Origin: Bacteroidota bacterium
Lineage (GTDB): Bacteria; Bacteroidota; Bacteroidia; Chitinophagales; Chitinophagaceae
Direction: 5' to 3'
Length of the DNA stretch: 64,000 bases
Assembly: GCA_018970395.1 (NCBI GenBank)
Contig: JAGWWM010000006.1
Coordinates: forward strand, 1 to 64,000
Made by a program: the position numbers and the translations under genes
Shown here: piece after piece, positions 18,024 through 28,072 of the stretch
Layout: every line of letters starts with the position of its first letter
How positions within the stretch are numbered: the first letter of the stretch is position 1
Notes under the pieces: generated by a model
The model's database searches: none
Told to the model about the DNA's origin: nothing
What the model saw: the letters and a program-made list of their open reading frames with translations, nothing else

Positions 18024-18509
18024 ATGTTAATTGTGAGAACAGTCGCCTTTATTCATGCTGTTATTGACTGGTTTTATCCGCCCTTCAGACGGATTTTCCC
18101 CATTCAGACTTTTCGCTATGCAGCTTGTGGCGGCGGGAATACTTTATTGGATATTCTACTTTTTTATACAGGCTATGAATTGATTTTCAAAGGATCATTG
18201 GTAACCCTGCCATTCATTACCCTTACTCCCCATATTGCGGCTTTTCTGCTTTCTTTTACCGTTACATTTCCCATCGGATTTTTTTTGAGTCGATATGTAG
18301 TTTTTCAGAATACGGAAAGTCGTAAGCGGGAACAATTGCCTAAATACATGGTGGTTGTTGCAGGGGCGATACTGATGAACTATTTTTTTCTCAAAGTCTT
18401 TATTGAAACCTTCTTATTTACAGCACTTGCAGCGAAGTTGTTGACTACAATAGCAGTCGTTGCCTTCTCTTTTTTTTCTCAAAAGTACTTCACCTTTAAG
18501 GAGGGGTAA
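18024..18509 (+). CDS. GtrA family membrane protein
   Basis: A 161-residue protein with four transmembrane helices and the GtrA-type opening (FRYAACGGGNTLLDILLFY) and end (FFSQKYFTFKEG). GtrA-like proteins are thought to flip or carry polyprenyl-linked sugars across the inner membrane for envelope glycan decoration. There is no partner glycosyltransferase next to it, so the substrate cannot be inferred. The promoter element abuts the start codon. Confidence 0.87.
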   Translation: MLIVRTVAFIHAVIDWFYPPFRRIFPIQTFRYAACGGGNTLLDILLFYTGYELIFKGSLVTLPFITLTPHIAAFLLSFTVTFPIGFFLSRYVVFQNTESRKREQLPKYMVVVAGAILMNYFFLKVFIETFLFTALAAKLLTTIAVVAFSFFSQKYFTFKEG

Positions 18510-18553
18510 TCATTTCTTGCATACAAACACTTGTAAGCTAAATTGGTTTCACT

Positions 18554-18561
18554 TACTTTTG
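18554..18561 (+). promoter_or_regulatory. TAnnTTTG -7 element upstream of fbp
   Basis: TACTTTTG 25 bp before the fbp ATG; predicted leader about 20 bases. Confidence 0.55.
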
Positions 18562-18586
18562 TGGGGCTTGCTTTAATAGAAATCGT

Positions 18587-19600
18587 ATGAATTTTAACAG
18601 AAAGATTCTCACGCTGGATGAATTTACCATCCAGCAGTTACGCAATTTTCCTCATGCCACTGGTGAACTCAGTAGCTTGCTGCGCGATTTAGGATTAGCT
18701 GCCAAAAGAGTAAATGTTGAGGTCAATAAAGCCGGACTCGTTGATATTTTGGGAGATCACGGCAGCGTGAATGTACAGGGAGAAGAAGTGAAGAAGCTGG
18801 ACATATTTGCCAATAATCAATTCATGAAAGTGCTGCAGCACGGCGTGAGTTGTGCAGGCATAGCCAGTGAAGAGCTTGATGACATCGTTGTGTTTAATGA
18901 TGAAATCAGCAATCAGTCAAAGTATGTAGTGATGTTTGATCCGCTGGATGGCAGCGGCAACATTGATGTCAATATTTCCATAGGTACGATATTCGGTGTG
19001 TATCGTCGATTGAGTGAGAGGGGAACGCCTTGCAATGAGAAAGATTTTTTGCAGAAAGGCATTCAGCAGGTAGCAGCAGGTTATATAGTTTATGGGAGCA
19101 GCACTATGTTGGTGTATGCTACCCGCAGAGGAGTGAACGGTTTTACATTAGATCCTTCTATTGGAGAATTTTGCCTGAGTCATCCTGATATCAAATGTCC
19201 TCCTGTCGGCAATATTTATTCTGTCAATCATGGCAATTTCTTTCGCTACGAAAAAGGTGTACAGGAATATATTACTGCCTGTCAGAAAAAAGATAAGACC
19301 AACGGAGGCCCTTATACGCAGCGGTATATCGGCAGCATGGTGGCCGATGTGCACAGAGGTTTGATAAAAGGAGGCATTTTTATGTATCCCGGCACCACCG
19401 ATAAGCCGAATGGAAAACTGCGACTTGCGTATGAGTGCAATCCCTTTGCCTTCATCGTAGAGGTTGCAGGGGGAAGAGCCACCAATGGAAAACAGCGTAT
19501 TCTGGAAATAGAACCAACGACGCTGCATCAACGCGTACCGATGTTCATCGGCAGCAAGGACATGATGGATGAATTGGAAGGGTGTTTAATTAATAATTAG
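18587..19600 (+). CDS. fbp: Class 1 fructose-1,6-bisphosphatase
   Basis: Cytoplasmic gluconeogenic enzyme converting fructose-1,6-bisphosphate to fructose-6-phosphate. The 337-residue length fits class 1. The metal-binding site is intact: SEELDD (about 105) and VMFDPLDGSGNIDVNISIGT (about 125-145), and the substrate region YIGSMVADVHRGLIKGGIFM is present. The last four codons and stop (TTA ATT AAT AAT TAG, LINN*) fall inside an AT-word repeat, so the repeat appears to have supplied the C-terminus. It converges on aconitase across that repeat. Confidence 0.96.
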   Translation: MNFNRKILTLDEFTIQQLRNFPHATGELSSLLRDLGLAAKRVNVEVNKAGLVDILGDHGSVNVQGEEVKKLDIFANNQFMKVLQHGVSCAGIASEELDDIVVFNDEISNQSKYVVMFDPLDGSGNIDVNISIGTIFGVYRRLSERGTPCNEKDFLQKGIQQVAAGYIVYGSSTMLVYATRRGVNGFTLDPSIGEFCLSHPDIKCPPVGNIYSVNHGNFFRYEKGVQEYITACQKKDKTNGGPYTQRYIGSMVADVHRGLIKGGIFMYPGTTDKPNGKLRLAYECNPFAFIVEVAGGRATNGKQRILEIEPTTLHQRVPMFIGSKDMMDELEGCLINN

Positions 19601-19645
19601 TAATTAGCAATTATTAATTATTAATTATTAATTACTAATTATTGG
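19586..19645. repeat. AT-word repeat, palindromic, between fbp and acn
   Basis: TTAATTAATAATTAGTAATTAG on the left faces its reverse complement (CTAATTACTAATTATTAATTAA words) on the right, giving an imperfect AT-only stem-loop between two convergent genes. It overlaps the fbp stop codon. It could act as a weak bidirectional terminator, but there is no GC stem. Confidence 0.7.
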
Positions 19646-19683
19646 TTGTGATTTTATAGAGGATTAGAATTTATGCTGATTGA

Positions 19684-21954
19684 TTATCCTTTAGTAAAAG
19701 CGCTTCTGATGACATTCAATGCTCCACCGGCTTTGAACCACTCAATTTGTTGCTCATTATAAGAATGATTCACCTGAATGGTTTCATTGCTGCCGTCTTT
19801 GTGATTCAATACCACTTGTAAAGGTTTGCCCGGTGTGAACGTGAGTAATCCTTCAATATCAATCGTATCGTCTTCAAGAATCTTATCGTAATCGGCTTTA
19901 TTCGCAAAGGTCAATGCCAGCATACCTTGTTTCTTCAGATTCGTTTCGTGAATGCGCGCGAAAGATTTTACCAGTACCACACGAACGCCCAAATGACGTG
20001 GTTCCATGGCAGCATGCTCTCTGGAAGAACCTTCTCCATAGTTCTCATCGCCTACTACAATACTGCCGATACCTGCTGCTTTATAAGCTCTTTGTGTATT
20101 TGGAACAGTGCCGTATTCTCCGGTGAGCTGATTCTTAACAGAATCTGTTTTCTCATTAAAGAAATTAGTTGCGCCGATCAATAAATTATTGCTGATATTA
20201 TCCAGGTGGCCGCGGAATTTCAACCAAGGTCCTGCCATCGAAATATGATCGGTCGTACATTTTCCTTTTGCCTTGATCAATAATTTCAATCCTTTCAAAT
20301 CTGTACCTTCCCAGGCCGCAAAAGGATAGAGTAATTGCAGACGTTTGCTGTCGGGTTTCACGTCAATTACCACGCTGCTGCCATCTTCTGCAGGTGCCTG
20401 ATAACCTGCGTCTTCCACCGCAAAACCTTTCACCGGCAATTCATCACCACTCGGTGGATCCAGTTTTACTTTTTCACCTTTATCATTTGTAAGGGTATCT
20501 GTAAGCGGATTGAAATTCAAATCACCCGCAATAGCTAAAGCTGTTACCAGTTCAGGACTTGCCACAAAAGCCAGTGTATTTGGATTGCCATCTGCACGTT
20601 TAGCAAAGTTTCTGTTGAAGGAATGCACAATCGTATTGCGCTCTTGTTTTTCAGCACCCATTCTGTCCCACATGCCAATACAAGGTCCGCAGGCATTGGC
20701 AAAAACCTTAGCTCCTACGCTTTCAAATACATCTAAGAACCCGTCGCGCTCGATCGTATAGCGAACTTGTTCACTGCCAGGCGTAATAGTGAATTCAGAT
20801 TTTAATTTTAATCCTTTTTCTTTGGCTTGTTTCGCCAGACTTACTGCTCTGCTGATATCTTCGTAAGAAGAGTTGGTACAACTTCCGATCAATCCCACTT
20901 CAATTTTTGTAGGCCAATTATTTTTTGCAGCCTCTTCTTTCATTTTAGAAATAGGAGTAGCCAGATCCGGGGTGAATGGGCCATTCAAATGTGGTTCCAG
21001 TTCACTTAGATTAATTTCAATGACCTGATCAAAATATTTTTCAGGGTTTGCATAAACTTCCGCATCACCGGTTAAGTAGGATTTAATCTGATCAGCTGCT
21101 GCTGCTACTTCCGCACGACCCGTTGCTTTTAAGTAGCGACTCATGCTTTCATCATAACCGAAGGTAGAAGTGGTAGCCCCGATCTCAGCACCCATGTTAC
21201 AGATCGTGCCTTTACCCGTGCAGCTCATGGACGTAGCGCCTTCTCCAAAATATTCTACGATGGCATTTGTACCTCCTTTAACCGTTAAGATACCCGCTAC
21301 TTTAAGAATGACATCTTTAGCGGAAGTCCATCCGTTGAGTTTGCCGGTCAGTTTCACGCCAATCAATTTAGGCATTAAGAGTTCCCAGCTCAGTCCTGCC
21401 ATCACATCACACGCATCAGCACCACCCACACCAATAGCGATCATACCTAATCCGCCTGCATTCACTGTATGTGAATCGGTGCCGATCATCATGCCCCCGG
21501 GGAAAGCATAATTTTCCAGTACCACCTGGTGAATGATACCCGCACCCGGTTTCCAGAAACCGATGCCGTATTTATTGGAGATAGAAGCCAGAAAATTATA
21601 AACCTCTTCATTTTCTTTTACGGCTTTATCGAGATCTGCTTTACTATCTGTCTTGGCTACGATCAGGTGATCACAGTGAACCGTAGAAGGAACAGATACT
21701 TTTTTTCTGCCAGTAGTATCAAATTGCAAGAGCGCCATTTGAGCCGTAGCATCCTGCATCGCTACGCGATCGGGGGCGAAATCAACATACGCTTTTCCTC
21801 TTTCATAATTTTTTATTTCCACCCCTTCCCATAAGTGGGCATAGAGAATTTTTTCAGCTAAAGTGAGTGGTTTGCCCAGGGCTTGACGGGCAGCATCTAC
21901 TTTAGTGGGCATTTCCGCATATAATTTCTTAATAAGATCGAGATCAAATACCAT
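19684..21954 (-). CDS. acn: Aconitate hydratase (mitochondrial-type)
   Basis: TCA-cycle enzyme converting citrate to isocitrate with a [4Fe-4S] cluster. At 756 residues it has the length of the mitochondrial-type bacterial aconitases common in Bacteroidota. Cluster cysteines are in [11 protein letters not shown] (about 358) and [10 protein letters not shown] (about 420-430). Substrate motifs [12 protein letters not shown] and the swivel-domain [17 protein letters not shown] are intact. A TAACTTTG promoter element lies about 20 bp upstream. Malate dehydrogenase, another TCA enzyme, lies 18 kb away and is not co-transcribed. Confidence 0.96.
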   Translation of the reverse strand: MVFDLDLIKKLYAEMPTKVDAARQALGKPLTLAEKILYAHLWEGVEIKNYERGKAYVDFAPDRVAMQDATAQMALLQFDTTGRKKVSVPSTVHCDHLIVAKTDSKADLDKAVKENEEVYNFLASISNKYGIGFWKPGAGIIHQVVLENYAFPGGMMIGTDSHTVNAGGLGMIAIGVGGADACDVMAGLSWELLMPKLIGVKLTGKLNGWTSAKDVILKVAGILTVKGGTNAIVEYFGEGATSMSCTGKGTICNMGAEIGATTSTFGYDESMSRYLKATGRAEVAAAADQIKSYLTGDAEVYANPEKYFDQVIEINLSELEPHLNGPFTPDLATPISKMKEEAAKNNWPTKIEVGLIGSCTNSSYEDISRAVSLAKQAKEKGLKLKSEFTITPGSEQVRYTIERDGFLDVFESVGAKVFANACGPCIGMWDRMGAEKQERNTIVHSFNRNFAKRADGNPNTLAFVASPELVTALAIAGDLNFNPLTDTLTNDKGEKVKLDPPSGDELPVKGFAVEDAGYQAPAEDGSSVVIDVKPDSKRLQLLYPFAAWEGTDLKGLKLLIKAKGKCTTDHISMAGPWLKFRGHLDNISNNLLIGATNFFNEKTDSVKNQLTGEYGTVPNTQRAYKAAGIGSIVVGDENYGEGSSREHAAMEPRHLGVRVVLVKSFARIHETNLKKQGMLALTFANKADYDKILEDDTIDIEGLLTFTPGKPLQVVLNHKDGSNETIQVNHSYNEQQIEWFKAGGALNVIRSAFTKG

Positions 21955-21975
21955 AGTTGATTGATTTTAGCGCGG

Positions 21976-21983
21976 CAAAGTTA
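21976..21983 (-). promoter_or_regulatory. TAnnTTTG -7 element upstream of acn
   Basis: Minus strand TAACTTTG, 21 bp before the aconitase ATG. Confidence 0.5.
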
Positions 21984-22050
21984 CCAAATAATCAATTTGG
22001 GGCGACGATTTAAAGAGGGAAATATCCTAAACATTTTTTACCTTTAATCT

Positions 22051-22269
22051 ATGAATCGCTTTCGGGAACTCATAGAGTATAATTTATTTGGCGTTTGCTC
22101 CTATATCGGCGAGAAAATGCAAATCTCCACCGCTACCATCCGTAAATACTTTATCTATATCAGTTTTCTCACTATGGGCTCACCGGTCATTTTTTATTTC
22201 ATCGCCGCATTCTGGATGAATATGCGTCGATATATCTGGATTAGCAAGCGGAATCCGTTACGGTATTGA
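22051..22269 (+). CDS. Small PspC-domain membrane protein
   Basis: A 72-residue protein made almost entirely of a PspC-like domain: FGVCSYIGEKMQISTATIRK fits the GVCgGlAeyf-type opening, followed by a hydrophobic span (about 35-57). Small PspC proteins sit in the inner membrane and are associated with envelope stress; role here unknown. A TACCTTTA sequence about 10 bases before the ATG resembles the -7 box with one mismatch, suggesting a very short leader. It lies alone between acn (divergent) and the large T9SS protein. Confidence 0.75.
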   Translation: MNRFRELIEYNLFGVCSYIGEKMQISTATIRKYFIYISFLTMGSPVIFYFIAAFWMNMRRYIWISKRNPLRY

Positions 22270-22463
22270 CCGTTTGTTCTTTCGCTTTAAAATCTTTGAA
22301 ATCTCAAAATCTTTTATATATTTACAGTGTGTTAATGATTAGTCTCTCTGGTCAAAGCGTCTTATTATAATTATCTGCTGCAGTAATTAAAGCCATAGGG
22401 TTGATTAGGATTAGATCGTGAGCGATGTGTAGTCTGAACAAATTTTTTACCTAACCAAACTAC

Positions 22464-25400
22464 ATGAAATCTAACTTTACCCTCATTTCATTCATTGCTT
22501 TATTTTTAATTAGCTTTTCTGCCCAAGCGCAGGAACCCGGTTTTACCTTCGCACAAGTGTTAGATACATTTGTTCGGGTAAAGGATCTTGCAAAAGACAA
22601 TTCCGGGAATATCTATGTTACCGGGAACTTTAATTCTGCAAATGCCTTTTTCGATTTTGATCCCGACCCTAATTATGAATTATTAGTGCCCGCCCCACAA
22701 AGCAGCCGCACATTTATTTTTGTGGCTAAATACTCCCCTGATGGAAGATGCTTATGGGCTTTCAACATAGGCAATGCCTCTACTGCGCGAATCTGGTCAG
22801 GGAATAGTACCGATAATGCAACCGGAACTTCCATAGGTCTCACCGCTTCCGGGGATGTAATAGTAAGTGGTTACTACAATGGATTGAATGTAGATTTCGA
22901 TCCTGCTCCGGGTCGTGAAGATTTACATTCCTCCTATTCTCCCTGTTGTGTTGCCTACAGTGCCGGATTTGTTGCCAAGTATAACACCAACGGACAATGG
23001 CAATGGACGCGCGAAATAAAAAAAGATTTGCAGTATGGTGAAAGTGGTTATGTAAATAAAATGACGGTAAGCCCGGCTGGGGACATCTATGCTTATGGCA
23101 GCTTCACCAATAGTTCTTTAAACACCAATACTCCTGTTTATTTTAATCCTGTTAACTCAACAGATACCCTCAGAGGTTCTGGAAGTTTCATTGCAAAGTA
23201 TAATTCAACAGGTTCTTTTCTATGGGTAAAAAGAGTTGCCGGCATAAATTATACTGATATGCAAGCCGCCTCTGATGGTGGGTTGGTATTAGGTGGAAGT
23301 TTTCAGGGAAGTGTTGATTTCGATATGTCCGAAAACGAAGCTACGCTCAGCTCAACGGCCGGTTCAGATGATATTTTTATCAGCAAGTGGAATTCCGATG
23401 GCAGTTTTGCTTTTGTAAAAAATTTCTTCAGCACAGGCAGTGAAGGGTTAGATGATCTTGAAATAGATCCCTCGGGAAATATATATTTTACCGGTGGATT
23501 TACGAATGTAATCCTTTTTACCAGGCCATCTGCACCCGGATTTAGTCTTGATGTTGATGGCTCCGTGAATTTCCTTTTGGCAAAATGTAATTCTGAAGGC
23601 GAAATCATCTGGGCCAAAAGAATTGCCTCCTTAAATAATGGATTTAGAGAATCCGCGCGCCTTAGCCTCGATCCCGCTGGTAGCAGTTACATTACAGGTG
23701 GCTTTAACTCATCAGTTATTGATGTTGATCCCGCTACGAATGACAGAAGGCTTTATCAATCAACCTCCCAAGGCTACGATTATTTTGTTGTCAAATATAC
23801 TAATCAGGGCGATTACCAATGGGGCTTTAGTCTTGGCGGTCAGGGCGACGACGCTGCTATTCCATTGGCAGTTGACAATAACCAATTTTACCTGTTTGGT
23901 ACCCTTCCGTTTAATTCCACCGGCTTAGATGCCAACCCCGGCGAAGCTACCAACATGATTGCTCCCGGCTTCGGCTACGTTATTGGGTTTGACGACTGTG
24001 TTCCGACTGTTACCTACTACCCGGATCTTGATGGCGATGGTTTCGGCATTGTAAACGGCGGCATTACTACCTGCATATTGCCTTACTCCGGACGTACCAG
24101 ACCCTATGCAAATAACAATAAGGATTGTGATGATGCAAGACCAACCAGTAGACCCTCTAGTTGGTATCCTGATAATGACGGCGATGGATACGGATCTATC
24201 ACATCTACTCCTGTTATACAGTGCGATCCTCCTGCAGGATATATAGGTAACAAGAGTGATTGTGATGATAACGACCCTCTTGTAAACATTAAAACTTTTT
24301 ATCTGGATATAGATGGAGATGGTTACTGGACTAGTTCTATAGAAGCTTGTTCACCGCCATCTCCGTCCTGGCGCGATTCCAATTATCCGCGTATCAATAA
24401 AAATGATTGCGATGACAACAATCCATCAGTGTGGGCTAATAGCACATGGAGCAGAGATCAGGATGGTGATGGGTATGTGGCTATCGCCTATGGCTGTTAT
24501 TCCCCCGGTAGCGACTGGACTATTTATACCGGAAGCTCGAATAATATCGATTGCGATGATATGGATCCCTTAAAAAAGACGAGACTTTTTTACTTTTTCG
24601 ATAATGACAATGATGGTTTTGGCAATAGCTTAATATCCGAATATTCTTGTGGCCAACCAGCCGGCAACTGGGTTTTGAATGACGATGATTGCGATGATTC
24701 GAATAGGGAGCTTTATCCCACAACCTGGTATAAAGATTTTGATCGGGATGGATTGGGGAGTAAAAAAGATTCTGTTTTTGCCTGTACACCTCCTGCTGAT
24801 GCGTTTTGGGTCAATAATAATCTGGATTGTAATGATTCTCGTTTTAATACTACTGCGTATTCAACAGACATTCCTACTTTAAGAGCCACTCAAAATGATG
24901 ATTGCAGCTATACCATTGAAGTTACGGGTGGTGAATTGAAAGATGCAAGCAAATGGGTTTTTTACAGAGGCAGTTGTGGTGGCGAGGATGCTTTACGTTT
25001 GCGCGAAGGGTCGTCTGTCTCTGTTTATCCCTCTGAATACACTTCAACTAATTATTATGTTAGGGGTGAAAGCGAATGTGTACTAGGCGAATGTGCGATC
25101 ATTAACATCACCACCGGCAGTCAGCCGGTTTATTATGGAGATATAGATGCGGATGGATGGTACACAGCAAGAAAATTTTGCAGCGATCCCGGCCCGCAAT
25201 GGAGCACTACTCAGCCCGATAATTATGCTGAAAAATTTGATTGTGATGATAGCGATGATCAGATTAATCCGGCGGCTCCGGAGATATGCGGAAACGGTAT
25301 AGATGAGAATTGCGATGGCTTAATAGACGAAAGGCCTTACTATACTGTACTAAGCACCTCCGATTCCTGGAAAACATATGCAGGCAGTGTAGAAGAAGTT

Positions 25401-26738
25401 TATAAGACAGCTGATTACGACGATGCATCCTGGTTAACGGCCGTTATCAATCCAATTTGTTCCTGGTCAATGGGCTCAGCCTACCCCCCTGGTTTCAGTA
25501 CTCCAATTCTAGCGATAAATCATCCATACTATTTAAGTGCCGTTACCGATAACGATGTATTATTTCGTAAAACCTTCAATGTGACTGATAAGGAGACTAA
25601 ACAATTCCTTATAGAATTTTTTGCGGATACTGATGTGCAAATATGGCTCAATGGTCAATTGATCATAGAAGAGGATATTACAGGTGGGGTAGTTTATAGT
25701 GGAAAAAGGGATAGGTCTGCCTACATCATTAATGGGGTAAATACCATTTTAGTAAAGGTAAAAAATCGAAGTAGTGGAGGCGGTTGTTTTGCATGTCGCA
25801 TTTCGTCTACTCCTATCGTAAAGTTTTATGCCGATGCAGACGGGGATGGTTACGGCAACCCGGAAATTGTTGTGCCAAGCGATAGTTATTGTATTCCTCC
25901 AACGGGAGCTACAGCAGACAATACCGATTGTGATGACAATAATTATTACCTGCATGAAACATTTACCCGCTATTATGATTTAGATGGGGATGGATATTAT
26001 GCTACCATCAAACTTTGTGATATTACTGGTTTGCCATCCTGGTATTTATCAGATAATTCAAGCTTTTTCGGGCCTGATTGTAATGATGAAGATGTTACCA
26101 TAAACGCCCCTTATATCAACATTACTAACTATGCAACATACACAGGGACATTAAACGTCTGTGCCGGAGAACAGATAATGCTGAATTATAATTCCTGTGC
26201 AACATTCAGCAGTTCCAATTTATTTCAAATTCAATTAAGTGATAAGAATGGGAATTTTACAGAACCTGTTAATGTCATCAGCTCCTTAAATGATGCGAGC
26301 CAGAGTGGATCTATTGGAGCGTTAATTCCTTTTTCAACAGAGCCCGGCAACGATTATAGATTAAGAATAGTAAGCACCGATGCTCCTGTCATTGGTCAAC
26401 CCTACGGAACAGCACTGAAGGTGAGATCAACAGGCTGCATAACGTCAACTTCCACCAACACAAATGCTGCATCAAATGCTTATGCCGGAACAGGCGTGAT
26501 TGCATTTCCGAACCCGACAAATGGAAAAGTAAACCTTAAGATCAGCAACTTTAATCCGGGTAAGGCAATGGTGAAAGTAACGGATGTTTTAGGAAGAATA
26601 ATAGAACTAAGAACATTGCATATTGTAAAAAGCGAGCAGGTTATACAGCTAGAGCTCATGAACAGGGCACAGGGAACCTACTTTATACAGGTACAGCAGG
26701 GATATTTTCGAAAAACCATGACCTTAATTAAACAATAA
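22464..26738 (+). CDS. Giant secreted protein with beta-propeller-like N-terminus, MopE-type DCDD repeats and T9SS sorting domain
   Basis: A 1424-residue protein. A signal peptide (1-22, ending SFSAQA) leads into SBBP-like propeller repeats (about 25-510; repeated FVAKYSPDG, SGNIYVTGNF, SFIAKYNSTGSF units). From about 515 to 860 and again 900-950 and 1125-1220 there are at least nine DCDD/DCND units, usually paired with a DxDGDGYG motif, as in the MopE putative metal-binding repeat; one carries the full signature EICGNGIDENCDGLIDE. The C-terminus (about 1347-1424: FPNPTNGKVNLKIS ... KVTDVLGRIIEL ... GTYFIQV) is a type A T9SS sorting domain, so the protein is exported by type IX secretion and probably surface-anchored. 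Calcium binding is inferred from the acidic DxDGDG loops. Confidence 0.85.
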   Translation: MKSNFTLISFIALFLISFSAQAQEPGFTFAQVLDTFVRVKDLAKDNSGNIYVTGNFNSANAFFDFDPDPNYELLVPAPQSSRTFIFVAKYSPDGRCLWAFNIGNASTARIWSGNSTDNATGTSIGLTASGDVIVSGYYNGLNVDFDPAPGREDLHSSYSPCCVAYSAGFVAKYNTNGQWQWTREIKKDLQYGESGYVNKMTVSPAGDIYAYGSFTNSSLNTNTPVYFNPVNSTDTLRGSGSFIAKYNSTGSFLWVKRVAGINYTDMQAASDGGLVLGGSFQGSVDFDMSENEATLSSTAGSDDIFISKWNSDGSFAFVKNFFSTGSEGLDDLEIDPSGNIYFTGGFTNVILFTRPSAPGFSLDVDGSVNFLLAKCNSEGEIIWAKRIASLNNGFRESARLSLDPAGSSYITGGFNSSVIDVDPATNDRRLYQSTSQGYDYFVVKYTNQGDYQWGFSLGGQGDDAAIPLAVDNNQFYLFGTLPFNSTGLDANPGEATNMIAPGFGYVIGFDDCVPTVTYYPDLDGDGFGIVNGGITTCILPYSGRTRPYANNNKDCDDARPTSRPSSWYPDNDGDGYGSITSTPVIQCDPPAGYIGNKSDCDDNDPLVNIKTFYLDIDGDGYWTSSIEACSPPSPSWRDSNYPRINKNDCDDNNPSVWANSTWSRDQDGDGYVAIAYGCYSPGSDWTIYTGSSNNIDCDDMDPLKKTRLFYFFDNDNDGFGNSLISEYSCGQPAGNWVLNDDDCDDSNRELYPTTWYKDFDRDGLGSKKDSVFACTPPADAFWVNNNLDCNDSRFNTTAYSTDIPTLRATQNDDCSYTIEVTGGELKDASKWVFYRGSCGGEDALRLREGSSVSVYPSEYTSTNYYVRGESECVLGECAIINITTGSQPVYYGDIDADGWYTARKFCSDPGPQWSTTQPDNYAEKFDCDDSDDQINPAAPEICGNGIDENCDGLIDERPYYTVLSTSDSWKTYAGSVEEVYKTADYDDASWLTAVINPICSWSMGSAYPPGFSTPILAINHPYYLSAVTDNDVLFRKTFNVTDKETKQFLIEFFADTDVQIWLNGQLIIEEDITGGVVYSGKRDRSAYIINGVNTILVKVKNRSSGGGCFACRISSTPIVKFYADADGDGYGNPEIVVPSDSYCIPPTGATADNTDCDDNNYYLHETFTRYYDLDGDGYYATIKLCDITGLPSWYLSDNSSFFGPDCNDEDVTINAPYINITNYATYTGTLNVCAGEQIMLNYNSCATFSSSNLFQIQLSDKNGNFTEPVNVISSLNDASQSGSIGALIPFSTEPGNDYRLRIVSTDAPVIGQPYGTALKVRSTGCITSTSTNTNAASNAYAGTGVIAFPNPTNGKVNLKISNFNPGKAMVKVTDVLGRIIELRTLHIVKSEQVIQLELMNRAQGTYFIQVQQGYFRKTMTLIKQ

Positions 26739-26837
26739 GATTATAGAAATGTGAAAGATTTTACGGACTCACCATCGAAGCACCCAACCAGTTGATGAAT
26801 CATTGATAGATTTCAGCCTGAGTTCGCATTTAAGTTT

Positions 26838-26845
26838 TACTTTTG
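26838..26845 (+). promoter_or_regulatory. TAnnTTTG -7 element upstream of kdnA
   Basis: TACTTTTG 18 bp before the kdnA ATG; predicted leader about 13 bases. It likely drives kdnA-kdnB-kdsA. Confidence 0.6.
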
Positions 26846-26863
26846 CTGTTCTAAATCAATACT

Positions 26864-28072
26864 ATGCCGGGCGTTGAATTTTTCGGTGCGGAAGAACAAA
26901 AAGAAGTGAATGACGTGATGCAAACGGGCATCCTTTTCCGCTATAATCATGATCAGCAAAGACAAGGAATCTGGAAAGCGCGCGAGTTTGAAGCGGAAGT
27001 ATGCCGCTTCACCGGGGCGAAATATGCACATGCTGTTTCGAGCGGTTCTACTGCAGTTGCCACTGCACTCGCTGCAGCAGGTGTTGGAGCTGGTGATGAA
27101 GTGATTGTTCCTCCCTTCACGTATGTGGCTTCTGTTGAAGCTGTTTTATTTGTGGGGGGCATTCCGGTTTTTGCGGAAATTGATGAAACATTATGTTTGA
27201 GTGCAGAAGGTATTCGCAAAGCATTGACGCCTAAAACGAAAGCCATTCTGATGGTGCACATGTGTGGCGGCATGGCGGATATGGATGGCATCATGCAGAT
27301 TGTAAAAGAAAAAAACCTGGTGCTGGTAGAAGATGCCGGTCAGGCTTACGGCGCATCGTATAAAGGAACGAAAGTAGGATTATTTGGAAAGACCGGTTGT
27401 TACTCATTCGACTTCTTCAAAATTGCAACTGCAGGTGAGGGAGGAGTATTAGTTACCAATGATGAGCAGGCATATAAACATGCAGATTCATATTCTGATC
27501 ATGGTCATGATCATGTTGGAAACAACAGAGGGATGGAGCAACATCCGATCATCGGATTCAATTACCGCATCAGTGAATTGCATGCAGCCGTTGGCGTTGC
27601 GCAAGCACGCAGGGTGCCCGAAGTGATTCGGCTGAACCGAAAGAATAAAACTTTATTCGCTTCCCTGCTTTCAGATATTCCCGGCGTTTCTTTCAGCAAA
27701 CTTGCCGATCCGGAAGGAGATTCTGCCACCTTCCTCAATATTTTACTCCCCGATACAGACAGTGCGAAAGAAGTCGTTCGCCTGATGAATGAAAAAGGCA
27801 TTGCAGGATTTAATTACTGGTATATCAACATGTATCATTTCATCAACCAGTGGGATCATATTAAAACACTAAAATCTGCTGCTAAACTGCCGATTCATTT
27901 GCTCGGACAGTCGCAGGATTATACCAAGTTGGATTTGCCAAAATCTCAGGAAGTGATTGGCAGATTGATTTCATTCGTAGTACGTTGTACCTGGAAGGAA
28001 GAAGAAGTGCGCGAACTGGCAACACGTGTTCGCAGTTGTATTGAAGAAGCTTTAACCAAAGTGCATGCATAA
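26864..28072 (+). CDS. kdnA: 8-amino-3,8-dideoxy-manno-octulosonate transaminase
   Basis: PLP-dependent DegT/DnrJ/EryC1-type aminotransferase, 402 residues. It closely follows the Shewanella oneidensis KdnA sequence as I remember it: opening MPGVEFFGAEEQKEV, then GAGDEVIVPPFTYVASVEAV, FAEIDETLCLS, and SDHGHDHVG. The Schiff-base lysine is K186 in CYSFDFFKIATAGEGG. KdnA aminates 8-oxo-Kdo to 8-amino-Kdo (Kdo8N), a sugar that replaces Kdo in the LPS inner core and lowers its negative charge. It overlaps kdnB by 8 bp, and kdsA, the Kdo-8-phosphate synthase, follows; the gene order supports the assignment. A TACTTTTG element lies just upstream. Confidence 0.9.
   Translation: MPGVEFFGAEEQKEVNDVMQTGILFRYNHDQQRQGIWKAREFEAEVCRFTGAKYAHAVSSGSTAVATALAAAGVGAGDEVIVPPFTYVASVEAVLFVGGIPVFAEIDETLCLSAEGIRKALTPKTKAILMVHMCGGMADMDGIMQIVKEKNLVLVEDAGQAYGASYKGTKVGLFGKTGCYSFDFFKIATAGEGGVLVTNDEQAYKHADSYSDHGHDHVGNNRGMEQHPIIGFNYRISELHAAVGVAQARRVPEVIRLNRKNKTLFASLLSDIPGVSFSKLADPEGDSATFLNILLPDTDSAKEVVRLMNEKGIAGFNYWYINMYHFINQWDHIKTLKSAAKLPIHLLGQSQDYTKLDLPKSQEVIGRLISFVVRCTWKEEEVRELATRVRSCIEEALTKVHA

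Noticed and set aside
18510-18586. Riboswitch before fbp
   Set aside because: The gap is only 77 bp with a promoter in its middle; no conserved aptamer or hairpin is visible. No riboswitch could be supported anywhere in the window.
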